Origin: Nitrospira sp.
Lineage (GTDB): Bacteria > UBA9089 > CG2-30-40-21 > SBAY01
DNA length: 5,798 bases
Assembly (NCBI GenBank): GCA_005239945.1
Contig: SBAY01000318.1
Location: 1-5,798 of the forward strand
Reading direction: 5' to 3'
In this document: one piece after another, positions 1 through 5,557 of the stretch
Layout of the letters: every line of letters begins with the position of its first letter
How positions within the stretch are numbered: the first letter of the stretch is position 1
Program-made: the position numbers and the translations under genes
The notes under the pieces: generated by a model
What the model was told of the DNA's origin: nothing
What the model saw: only the letters and a program-made list of their open reading frames with translations
Databases searched by the model: none

Positions 1-106
1 AACATCATTTAACCTTCAATGCCATTTTTGTCCCCAATTACAGGGATAAAAAAGTTAAATATCAGCTCATTTTTTTCTTGACATATTACCACAGGACTTA
101 ATTTTA

Positions 107-167
107 TTTTAGATTTTGGATTTTAGATTAGAAAAATCCAAAATCCAAAATTTAAAATCCAAAATTA
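107..167. repeat. TTTTGGA-family heptamer repeat, inverted pair forming a hairpin
   Basis: Arms at 107-129 and 135-157 are inverted copies of each other (23 bp, about two mismatches) around a 5-nt loop. Each arm is made of 7-bp units: TTTTAGA/TTTTGGA on the left and ATCCAAA on the right. One more unit follows to about 167. On the minus strand it lies 14 bp after the 3' end of tRNA-Lys, so it could form an RNA hairpin there. It lacks a GC-rich stem and a T-run, so I do not call it an intrinsic terminator. The same word family recurs at 930-997 and 3826-3885. Confidence 0.8.
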
Positions 168-171
168 ATAT

Positions 172-247
<76 letters not shown>

Positions 248-262
248 AAATTTCAAACATTG

Positions 263-332
263 GACTTTAGACTTTAGACATCAGACTTCTTCCCTCAGTC
301 TAATGTCTGATGTCTATAGTCTAATGTCTAAA
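263..332. repeat. AGACTTT/GTCTAAT heptamer repeat, inverted pair between tRNA genes
   Basis: The left arm has GAC every 7 bp from 263 to 286. The right arm has GTCT at 298, 305, 312, 319 and 326, again exactly 7 bp apart. The two halves are inverted: 269-286 pairs with 305-322 over 18 bp with one mismatch. The sequence fills most of the spacer between tRNA-Lys and tRNA-Arg(CCG). It contains no gene. In the precursor RNA it would form a hairpin between two tRNAs, but any role in processing is only a guess. Confidence 0.8.
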
Positions 333-353
333 TCCTTGTCCCTTGTTTTTACC

Positions 354-428
354 TGGCGCGCCTGAGAGGACTCGAACCTCCACATTCGGATCCGGAGTCC
401 GACGCTCTATCCACTGAGCTACAGGCGC
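354..428 (-). tRNA. tRNA-Arg(CCG)
   Basis: Minus-strand cloverleaf with acceptor GCGCCTG/CAGGCGC, discriminator G and encoded CCA. The D-stem is GCTC/GAGC and the anticodon stem TCGGA/TCCGA encloses loop CTCCGGA, anticodon CCG (arginine, CGG codons). The T-arm is GGAGG-TTCGAGT-CCTCT and the variable loop is short (4 nt). It is the middle gene of the three-tRNA cluster. Confidence 0.97.
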
Positions 429-437
429 ATTAATAAG

Positions 438-493
438 TTATCGGTAAATAGCTATTCGTTACCTGATTATTTATCACCATTTACCGATTACCA
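438..493. repeat. GGTAATC/GGTAAAT-family repeat, hairpin between tRNA genes
   Basis: Positions 440-449 (ATCGGTAAAT) and 479-488 (ATTTACCGAT) are perfect inverted copies, extendable by about 3 bp with one mismatch. The intervening sequence reads as 7-nt words (TTACCTG, ATTATTT, ATCACCA, TTTACCG, ATTACCA). The same words occur at 4808-4871 in the leader of the ecfT gene. It fills the 73-bp spacer between the two tRNA-Arg genes. Confidence 0.7.
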
Positions 494-501
494 AAACAAA
501 C

Positions 502-578
502 TGGCACGCCCGAGAGGATTCGAACCTCCGACCTTTGGATTCGAAGTCCACTGCTCTATCCAGCTGAGCTACGGGCGC
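502..578 (-). tRNA. tRNA-Arg(TCG)
   Basis: Minus-strand cloverleaf with acceptor GCGCCCG/CGGGCGT (the first pair is a G-T wobble), discriminator G and encoded CCA. The D-stem is GCTC/GAGC. Anticodon loop CTTCGAA gives anticodon TCG (arginine, CGA and possibly other CGN codons). The T-arm is GGAGG-TTCGAAT-CCTCT. As in tRNA-Lys, pair 27-43 is G/A. It is the promoter-proximal gene of the cluster, with its 5' end 45 bp beyond the stop codon of the YfhO-family gene. Confidence 0.96.
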
Positions 579-584
579 ACTTGA

Positions 585-618
585 CAGGTAAGTGGTAATC
601 AGTAACTGATAATTACTA
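585..618. repeat. degenerate GGTAATC-family repeat in the tRNA leader
   Basis: GGTAAGT, GGTAATC, AGTAACT and GATAATT follow one another at 7-bp steps between the tRNA-Arg(TCG) gene and the end of the YfhO gene. These are variants of the words found at 438-493 and 4806-4872. The copy is short and decayed, so membership in the family is likely but not certain. Confidence 0.5.
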
Positions 619-620
619 AT

Positions 621-649
621 ATATTACACCATTTTTTCTTTTCTGTCAA
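621..649 (-). promoter_or_regulatory. sigma-70-type promoter for the tRNA cluster
   Basis: On the minus strand a perfect -35 box TTGACA (649-644) is followed after exactly 17 bp by TAATAT (626-621), matching four of six consensus -10 positions. Transcription would start near 614, about 36 nt before tRNA-Arg(TCG). The boxes overlap the last codons and stop of the YfhO-family gene, so the tRNA cluster can be expressed independently of it. Confidence 0.65.
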
Positions 650-3116
650 TAATTTTTTTGATAATCAGGTATCCTGCCAAACTAATTATGGTAATTAATG
701 TGCCTATAAGTCCGATTTTAAAACTAAATGGGAAATAAACAAACTCTATCTGATGAGTTCCCTGGGGAAGCACAATTGCCCTAAAAAGGAAATTCGCCCG
801 ATAGATTTTCGTTGGTTTTTTGTCTATATACGCCTTCCAACCCGGATAATAGGTATCACTCAGGAATAAAAGGCAATCAGTAGAAGAGGAGGCGGTAAGA
901 ATGACTTTATTGGGTTGGTAATCTATTATTTGGATTTTGGATTTTAGATTTGTTTTGGATTTTGGATTTTGGATTTTGGATTTTGGATTTTGGATTTCTT
1001 CCTCCACAATTACCTCTTTTCGTGGGTCAAAGTCACGCCTTAGCATCTGGCGTAAAATCTCTTTACGGTCTTTAATTACTATTGTTTCAGGCACAAAAAA
1101 TGCCCTGGGAAGACAGGTTGGATTTTCATAAAGTCTAATATCACTGCCATTTTCCCTGTCTATATAAAGTAATTTTACCTGTTCAGACGGAATTTCATAC
1201 TTAGAAATGATATATTTAACATTAGTCATATTCAGGAGTTTCTGGACATTAGAAAAATCACCTGATTTTAATATCCTGTTGAATTTAAAGTAATCTCCCA
1301 GGGTTAAAAACCCATATCCCTGAGCATAAAAGATTTTATATATTAATCCAAAATTAGGCATTAAAGTCGATTGAAGATGCTGATGAATATCAAATAAGGT
1401 ATCGTCTTTAGCATAAGGATAAAAATCAAAGGTCTCTGGTGCTATTAGAAATCTGTTGATAGAGGTAGAATCCTCTTTTAATATCTTTAAAATAGGTGGT
1501 GTTCTGGAATAGAATTTTTGATTAATAAGTGGATTCAAATTTAGACCAAAGAAGAATAAATCAACAATTATAATAATAAGTAAACAAATAGTAAAGATAC
1601 CTATATTAAGCCTAAATTTTTTGGTTAGTATGACTAAAGAATTAAATATTGAAAAAAGGGTAGTTGTTAAGGAAAAATTTTTAAACAGCGTAAAGTATTT
1701 ACCTTCGAATTGAATTAATTCATCAAGAGAGGTAGGTTGAAAATAATAAAGTTTTATTATTCCCAAAATATTAGTAAAGTTCAAATACCAGATAAGCAAG
1801 ATAAAAATCAAAAGAAGATTTGGGATAAAAAGGACAATAAGTGGAATTATTTTTCTATTTTTAACAATTTTTAATAGATACTCAAATCCAAATCCGGCTA
1901 AAATACTACTGGCAAAAACAGTCAAACAGAAAAATTTCACCGGATACCGATGCATAGATAAAAAAGGGAAATGCTCATATAAAAACTTATAAAAAGGAAG
2001 GTGATTGCCAAATACCAGTATTATTGAACCTAAAAATATAGCCATCCAGAATAGGTTTCTTTTACTTCTTTCACAGAGACTGATTAGAACAAGAAAAAAA
2101 GAAATAATACCAAAATAAAGGCTTTTAAAAAGTTCCAAATCCATAAAAACAAACTCCGCAAAACCTCCTTTTTTAGGAAGAATTAATGTTAATAATTCTA
2201 AAGGTGATAATGACCACTTTGTTGCTTCAGAATATGGTACTCCTTCTGCTCGAAATGACATTCTGAGTGTTTCTAAAAAAGGAAGGAGTTGAATGAAAAC
2301 TAAACCTACGGTAATCAATCCAACTAAAGGAAGGATAAAAAAAATTTTTAAAGTATAAACTACCTTTTCCTTTTTTTCTCTTTCCTTTAACGGAAGCCAG
2401 AACTTATAGAATCTCAACGGAAGCCCGAACTTGTTCGGGGAAAAATTCCCTTCGAAGGTTTTTCCCCGAACAAATTCGGGCTTCCGTTGAGATTCTATAA
2501 ATATCTTTACCAGAGCAAACAAACTTAAAATTATTATGGTAGCATATAAAACTGTTAGCTCATCTCCTAAAAACTGGAAGGCTAAAGATATACCTGTCAG
2601 TACCACATATCTAAATTTTAAAGTAATAATAGCCCGATTGTAAAATAGGAATATAAGTGGAGTCCAACAGGCAGAAGTTATCTGACTAAAAGTATCTATA
2701 GATTGGATGTATCCATTAAAGGTATAAGTGAGCGCCGCAATTAAGGAAGCAACTTTACCTACCTTCCAATCTCGCATTAATAGATACATAAAAATTCCAG
2801 CTAAATAAAAATGACTGACAATAAATAATTTAAATCCAATATCAAAAGGTAAAATATACATTAAAAAAGATAGGGGATTTAGAAGGCCATGTTGTAGCGA
2901 ACCAAAGAAGGGAAACCCAAAATAAAGGTAAGGATTCCAGAAGGGGAAATGTCCATCTTTTATACACTGGGAAGCAAAGTATCGTGTGGGGTAAACACTA
3001 TGATAGAAATCTCTAAAGATATAAGTAGCCTGGGTGAACAAAATCTGTCCAAAGAAGATAATTACCAGGCTTAAAAATAAAAATATTATCCATAAATCTT
3101 TTTTGTTTAACCTCAT
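624..3116 (-). CDS. YfhO-family membrane protein (GT-C-type glycosyltransferase-like)
   Basis: This 830-residue protein has many membrane segments: one at about 8-30, several between 72 and 208, more between 255 and 530, and a last one at about 795-817. Family hallmarks are an acidic residue in the first outer loop (Asp36 in FRDFYHSVYP), the motif FPFWNPYLYFGFPF near 57-70, and the C-terminal block YYPGWKAYIDKKPTKIYRANFLFRA from about 756. YfhO proteins have a GT-C-like architecture. The Bacillus subtilis member takes part in glycosylating lipoteichoic acid, probably using a lipid-linked sugar outside the membrane. The substrate here cannot be inferred. The ATG has AAGGA 9 nt upstream (3126-3130). 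It follows lepB by 99 bp with no clear promoter between, so co-transcription is likely. Two repeats lie in frame: a 97-bp palindrome encoding residues 206-238 and a heptamer tract encoding about 707-729. Confidence 0.88.
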   Translation of the reverse strand: MRLNKKDLWIIFLFLSLVIIFFGQILFTQATYIFRDFYHSVYPTRYFASQCIKDGHFPFWNPYLYFGFPFFGSLQHGLLNPLSFLMYILPFDIGFKLFIVSHFYLAGIFMYLLMRDWKVGKVASLIAALTYTFNGYIQSIDTFSQITSACWTPLIFLFYNRAIITLKFRYVVLTGISLAFQFLGDELTVLYATIIILSLFALVKIFIESQRKPEFVRGKTFEGNFSPNKFGLPLRFYKFWLPLKEREKKEKVVYTLKIFFILPLVGLITVGLVFIQLLPFLETLRMSFRAEGVPYSEATKWSLSPLELLTLILPKKGGFAEFVFMDLELFKSLYFGIISFFLVLISLCERSKRNLFWMAIFLGSIILVFGNHLPFYKFLYEHFPFLSMHRYPVKFFCLTVFASSILAGFGFEYLLKIVKNRKIIPLIVLFIPNLLLIFILLIWYLNFTNILGIIKLYYFQPTSLDELIQFEGKYFTLFKNFSLTTTLFSIFNSLVILTKKFRLNIGIFTICLLIIIIVDLFFFGLNLNPLINQKFYSRTPPILKILKEDSTSINRFLIAPETFDFYPYAKDDTLFDIHQHLQSTLMPNFGLIYKIFYAQGYGFLTLGDYFKFNRILKSGDFSNVQKLLNMTNVKYIISKYEIPSEQVKLLYIDRENGSDIRLYENPTCLPRAFFVPETIVIKDRKEILRQMLRRDFDPRKEVIVEEEIQNPKSKIQNPKSKTNLKSKIQIIDYQPNKVILTASSSTDCLLFLSDTYYPGWKAYIDKKPTKIYRANFLFRAIVLPQGTHQIEFVYFPFSFKIGLIGTLITIISLAGYLIIKKIIDRKEKMV
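930..997. repeat. TTTTGGA heptamer tandem repeat inside the YfhO-family gene
   Basis: Six consecutive perfect TTTTGGA units run from 953 to 994, and more degenerate units (TTTTGGA, TTTTAGA) extend back to 930. The minus strand encodes residues about 707-729, read as the 7-residue cycle IQNPKSK. Because 7 is not a multiple of 3, the tract cycles through all three frames, so every frame gives the same seven-residue peptide without a stop. It lies between an EEE stretch and the conserved C-terminal domain, a place likely to tolerate a linker. Confidence 0.92.
2404..2500. repeat. 97-bp near-perfect palindrome inserted in frame in the YfhO-family gene
   Basis: Arms 2404-2445 and 2459-2500 are inverted copies over 42 bp with a single mismatch (2430 against 2474). 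The 13-nt centre contains a further perfect palindrome, CCTTCGAAGG (2449-2458). Each arm also holds a small hairpin of its own (CCCGAA/TTCGGG with a 4-nt loop). A 16-bp direct repeat, AACGGAAGCC(A/C)GAACT, at 2389-2404 and 2416-2431 abuts it, offset by 27 bp. The element encodes residues 206-238, a charged stretch after a membrane segment, without breaking the frame. This form suggests a REP-, MITE- or RPE-like mobile palindrome. Confidence 0.9.
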
Positions 3117-3215
3117 TAATTAGTTTCCTTATGGGAGAAAGTGAGTAAGTAAGCAAGGAATAAAACATGAGATGAATCTCACTTTTCCACCTTTCTTCCC
3201 TACCCAATCGAGAAC

Positions 3216-3854
3216 TTATTTAATGAGTCTAATTCTCCAGGGGGGCCAATAAATAATAAATGCCTTTCCCTTAATCAGGTTTTTAGATAAAGGTCCCCAA
3301 AACCTTGAATCAAGACTTGAATCACGATTATCACCCATCATAAAATAGGAATCTTGCGGAATAATTATTGCCTTTTCCCACATATCACGAGTAGGTTGTT
3401 CTATACCAGAAATATCTGTATGAATTTTATAATCTTCCCCCAACGATTTATCATTAATATAAACTTGTTTATGTTTAATCTGTATTTTTTCCCCAGGAAG
3501 TCCAATAGTTCTTTTAATAAAGTCTCTTTTAGGGTCATCAGGATAACGAAACACTATAATATCCCCCCGTTTGGGCGAATTCCATTCCATTATCTTTTTA
3601 TCGATAAAAGGAATACTTATTCCATAGGCAAATTTAAGGACAAAGAGATGGTCTCCTATTTGAAGGGTGGGAACCATTGATTCAGAAGGAATTTTAAATG
3701 CCTGGATAACAAAAGTGCGTATGATTAGGGCTAAAATTAAGGCGGGTATTATTACCTCAAATATAAGCTCATAAATTTTTGATTTTGGTCTATTTTTTTT
3801 TCTCAATAATATATCATCCTTTAAGTTTGGATTTTGGATTTTGGATTTCTTCAA
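3216..3854 (-). CDS. lepB: type I signal peptidase
   Basis: Signal peptidase I removes signal peptides from secreted proteins on the outer face of the cytoplasmic membrane with a Ser/Lys catalytic pair. All family boxes are visible: one N-terminal membrane anchor (about 29-51), the nucleophile Ser59 in PSESMVPTL, KRGDIIVFRYP (95-105), the general base Lys114 in DFIKRTIGLPGE, and GDNRDSSLDSRFWGPL (174-189). At 212 residues it has the usual size of a single-anchor enzyme. The start is uncertain. The longest frame begins with TTG inside a heptamer repeat, with no clear Shine-Dalgarno. An alternative TTG at codon 17 (3806) has AAAGGA about 10 nt upstream and gives a conventional N-terminus. The gene follows the pilin terminator; a weak TATAAA at 3904-3899 may be its -10 box. 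It could process exported proteins generally, but not the neighbouring prepilin, which needs a different peptidase. Confidence 0.93.
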   Translation of the reverse strand: MKKSKIQNPNLKDDILLRKKNRPKSKIYELIFEVIIPALILALIIRTFVIQAFKIPSESMVPTLQIGDHLFVLKFAYGISIPFIDKKIMEWNSPKRGDIIVFRYPDDPKRDFIKRTIGLPGEKIQIKHKQVYINDKSLGEDYKIHTDISGIEQPTRDMWEKAIIIPQDSYFMMGDNRDSSLDSRFWGPLSKNLIKGKAFIIYWPPWRIRLIK

Positions 3855-3885
3855 TCGAAAATCGAAAATCGAAAATCCAAAATTT
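3826..3885. repeat. TTTTGGA-family repeat pair spanning the lepB start
   Basis: Three TTTTGGA-type units (3826-3845) are followed by inverted units ATCGAAA, ATCGAAA, ATCGAAA, ATCCAAA (3854-3881). The halves can fold together with about one G/G or C/C clash per unit, leaving the annotated TTG start in the loop. The left half is translated as the KSKIQNP stretch at the lepB N-terminus. An ATG at 3888-3886 is out of frame with lepB by one base and would come into frame if one 7-bp unit were lost. Confidence 0.8.
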
Positions 3886-3921
3886 CATTGAGACTTACTT
3901 TATATTTTTTCACCACAGATT

Positions 3922-3960
3922 AAAAAAGAGGTTGATTAAAAATTAACCAACCTCTTTTTT
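3922..3960 (-). terminator. intrinsic terminator of the pilin gene
   Basis: An 18-bp stem (3922-3939 with 3943-3960, one A/C mismatch) has a 3-nt loop. Its base is A6/T6, so both strands carry a T-run after the hairpin and termination could work in either direction. It starts 41 bp beyond the pilin stop codon and separates the pilin gene from lepB. Confidence 0.88.
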
Positions 3961-4001
3961 GTTTTTGTTGTTAAAGAACCACTTAACAACTTAAGTTGCG
4001 A

Positions 4002-4517
4002 TTACAGTTCTTCATGTCCATAATTGGAGTAATAAAGTTGTGAATCTGGATTATTAACTGAAAGAGTATCTCGCTCACAACAATTGATTCTACAATCTCC
4101 ACTATTGGATGAGTATATCCAACCTCCCAGATGACTACCAGTTACTTGAGATTTGGAGATATTGTCATTTGGACCTGTCGTCACATACGCTACGTCTTCT
4201 TTATTGTTGTGTTGATTGGATCTTTGTAAGGTTGCCTTAGGAATTCTCGCCATGTAACCTGGAACATACGCTGGGAAGGGTTCATTGCCCTGACCTGTAA
4301 ATCCAGTGTTATTTAATTTGCATGGCCATTGTCCTCTATTATCTCCATAATAAATAGCCGTTGCACTTCTTATGGCACCTAAATTTCCCCTTGCTCCTGC
4401 CTCACGGGCTTTATCAATCAACTGAGCAAATCTTGGAATGGCAATGGCTGCCAGAATGCCTATGATAGCAACGACTATCATTAATTCAATAAGTGTAAAT
4501 CCTTTTTCTTTTTTCAT
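4002..4517 (-). CDS. type IV pilin / type II secretion pseudopilin precursor
   Basis: The 171-residue product starts MKKEKGFTLIELMIVVAIIG, a classic class III signal. Prepilin peptidase should cut after Gly6 and methylate the new N-terminal Phe; Glu5 of the mature protein is present. The hydrophobic helix (about 7-28) drives filament assembly in the inner membrane. The segment LGAIRSATAIYYGDNRGQWP and the C-terminal GGWIYSS fold region resemble GspG-like pseudopilins and small pilins. Four cysteines (66, 142, 146, 147) could form disulfides. I chose ATG 4517 because a GTG four codons upstream (4529) overlaps the Shine-Dalgarno itself. A consensus promoter, strong ribosome site, leader hairpin and private terminator imply high single-gene expression, more like a major filament subunit than a minor pseudopilin. 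No assembly ATPase, prepilin peptidase or secretin is in the window, so pilus versus secretion role stays open. Confidence 0.93.
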   Translation of the reverse strand: MKKEKGFTLIELMIVVAIIGILAAIAIPRFAQLIDKAREAGARGNLGAIRSATAIYYGDNRGQWPCKLNNTGFTGQGNEPFPAYVPGYMARIPKATLQRSNQHNNKEDVAYVTTGPNDNISKSQVTGSHLGGWIYSSNSGDCRINCCERDTLSVNNPDSQLYYSNYGHEEL

Positions 4518-4525
4518 TGTCTTTG

Positions 4526-4535
4526 TCACCTCCTT
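4526..4535 (-). promoter_or_regulatory. near-perfect Shine-Dalgarno of the pilin gene
   Basis: The minus strand reads AAGGAGGTGA, the full complement of the usual 16S rRNA 3' end, ending 8 nt before ATG 4517. It excludes the upstream GTG at 4529 as the start because that codon lies within the site. Confidence 0.9.
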
Positions 4536-4572
4536 ACTTATTAGATGTATTTTTGTAACTTTTTATACTTAA

Positions 4573-4588
4573 CAACACCCTCGTGTTG
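4573..4588 (-). promoter_or_regulatory. 5'-leader hairpin of the pilin mRNA
   Basis: CAACAC (4573-4578) pairs with GTGTTG (4583-4588) around a 4-nt loop. With transcription starting near 4593, the hairpin lies within a few bases of the mRNA 5' end. Hairpins at this place often protect transcripts from 5'-dependent decay, which would suit an abundant pilin mRNA. That role is inferred. Confidence 0.55.
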
Positions 4589-4599
4589 ATCTTAATTAA

Positions 4600-4628
4600 A
4601 TTATACCACAAAAAATAATTTCTGTCAA
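4600..4628 (-). promoter_or_regulatory. consensus sigma-70 promoter of the pilin gene
   Basis: On the minus strand TTGACA (4628-4623) and TATAAT (4605-4600) are both exact consensus hexamers with the ideal 17-bp spacing. The start point is expected near 4593, giving a leader of about 75 nt before ATG 4517. Confidence 0.9.
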
Positions 4629-4667
4629 GAGTTTTTTTAAATTTTTTATTGCTTATCTAAAATAAAT

Positions 4668-4696
4668 ATCAGGCGTCAGGTGTCAGGTGTCAGGTG
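4668..4696. repeat. TGTCAGG heptamer tandem repeat
   Basis: TCAGG occurs at 4669, 4676, 4683 and 4690, exactly 7 bp apart (units ATCAGGC, GTCAGGT, GTCAGGT, GTCAGGT). Two more units of the same kind (TCAGG at 4783 and 4790) lie at 4782-4796, at the predicted transcription start of the ecfT leader. The tract sits between the divergent pilin and ecfT promoters and encodes nothing. Confidence 0.85.
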
Positions 4697-4749
4697 AGTC
4701 TAATAAAATCAAGGCAGGAGTGGGTATTATAACATCTAAAGAATTTTAC

Positions 4750-4779
4750 TTGACTATATTAAAAAGATAATGGTATAAT
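4750..4779 (+). promoter_or_regulatory. promoter of the ecfT transcription unit
   Basis: TTGACT (4750-4755, five of six consensus bases) and a perfect TATAAT (4774-4779) are 18 bp apart. Transcription would begin near 4786 and give a leader of about 115 nt before the ecfT start. Confidence 0.75.
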
Positions 4780-4805
4780 TAATCAGGTATCAGGTGAATG
4801 ATAAA

Positions 4806-4872
4806 TAGTAATCGGTAAATGGTAATCAGATAACTAACAAATATTTACCGATTACCTGATTACCATTTACCT
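4806..4872 (+). repeat. GGTAATC/GGTAAAT heptamer repeats forming two competing leader hairpins
   Basis: Units GTAATCG, GTAAATG and GTAATCA start at 4808, 4815 and 4822, and inverted units follow from 4843. Two perfect stems are possible. Positions 4808-4820 can pair with 4843-4855 (13 bp), and 4814-4829 can pair with 4856-4871 (16 bp). They share 4814-4820, so they exclude each other. The second ends 16 nt before the ribosome site (GAGG, 4888-4891). This geometry resembles an attenuator, but it may be no more than a consequence of the repeat family, which recurs in the tRNA spacers. Confidence 0.75.
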
Positions 4873-4899
4873 AATTCCTATATTAATGAGGATTCCAAG

Positions 4900-5550
4900 G
4901 TGAAATCAGGACAATATATCCCCGGTAACTCTATTATTCATTCTTTAGACCCAAGAACAAAATTGCTCGGGACAGTATTTTTACTTTTATTTACCTTATT
5001 AACCGATAATTTTATCAGATTAGGTATCCTAATATTTATTTTGTCATTAATGATTATTTTAGCCCATTTACAACCAGGTTATATTTTAGGGCAATTACGG
5101 CCATTGAGTTGGTTTTTAATATTCACCTTTTTAATCTATCTGCTACCTGTTTCAGCGTATTCTTTAAGTCAACGGTTATACCTGGGAACATTGTTTACCT
5201 CAAAATTAATAGTGTTAGTCCTGTTCGTTTCTATACTAACTACAACTACGGCAGAATTAGATTTATGCTATGGATTAGAATGTTTATTAAGCCCATTAAA
5301 AAAAATAAGACTACCTGTCCAAGACATGGTCTTAATTATCTATTTAAGTTTACAATTTATTCCTATTTTGCATGAGGAGTTACAGTCTATCTATGGCGTA
5401 GATATTAAAGCCGGCCATATCTTGAATCGGTTAAAACAACTGCTGCCAATGCTCAGCATAGTTTTCAGAAATTCTTTTGAAAAGGCAGATAAATTGGCTC
5501 TTACTTTAGCCTCACCAGACTACCCGCTGAAGCGAAAAAAATACCACTAA
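4900..5550 (+). CDS. ecfT: ECF transporter transmembrane T component (CbiQ/EcfT family)
   Basis: EcfT is the membrane scaffold of energy-coupling-factor importers. It links two ABC ATPases to a substrate-binding S component for vitamins or for Ni/Co. The 216-residue protein shows the family start GQYIPGNSIIHSLDPRTKLL (4-23), hydrophobic helices at about 22-55, 68-84 and 100-113, the TTTTAELDLCYGLECLLSPLKK segment (114-135), and a membrane or amphipathic region to about 157. Two coupling helices normally carry Ala-Arg-Gly. Here the matching places read Ile-Tyr-Gly (164-166) and Ala-Ser-Pro (204-206, in LALTLASPDYP), so both arginines are gone. The start is GTG with GAGG 8 nt upstream; an in-frame alternative is not better supported. 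No ATPase or S component is seen. They may lie beyond the intron-like element or elsewhere. The substrate is unknown. Confidence 0.88.
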   Translation: MKSGQYIPGNSIIHSLDPRTKLLGTVFLLLFTLLTDNFIRLGILIFILSLMIILAHLQPGYILGQLRPLSWFLIFTFLIYLLPVSAYSLSQRLYLGTLFTSKLIVLVLFVSILTTTTAELDLCYGLECLLSPLKKIRLPVQDMVLIIYLSLQFIPILHEELQSIYGVDIKAGHILNRLKQLLPMLSIVFRNSFEKADKLALTLASPDYPLKRKKYH

Positions 5551-5557
5551 ATCAAAG

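Noticed and set aside
1..17. Start of a minus-strand gene leaving the window (GAAGG at 17-13, ATG at 8-6 or 5-3)
   Set aside because: Spacing is plausible, but fewer than three codons are visible. The whole stretch 1-106 otherwise holds nothing I can support.
78..106. Plus-strand promoter starting with TTGACA at 78-83
   Set aside because: No acceptable -10 box at 16-18 bp, and it would read antisense into the tRNA genes.
263..332. CRISPR-like array in the tRNA spacers or the heptamer tracts
   Set aside because: Units are 7 bp with no unique spacers between longer repeats, and no cas genes are present.
937..1131. Plus-strand 64-codon frame within the YfhO gene, starting in the heptamer tract
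   Set aside because: It is the antisense reading of the repeat (FGFWILD cycles) and of a well-supported coding region, with no ribosome site.
3013..3207. Minus-strand 64-codon frame overlapping the start of the YfhO gene
   Set aside because: It overlaps the YfhO 5' end in another frame, shows no family features and has no support as a gene.
3354..3680. Plus-strand 108-codon frame opposite lepB
   Set aside because: Antisense to the conserved signal peptidase boxes; the product has no recognisable features.
4517..4529. GTG at 4529 as the pilin start
   Set aside because: The codon is part of the Shine-Dalgarno sequence; ATG 4517 has correct spacing and gives a normal short prepilin leader.
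5109..5375. Plus-strand 88-codon frame inside ecfT
   Set aside because: An out-of-frame shadow of the conserved T-component sequence.
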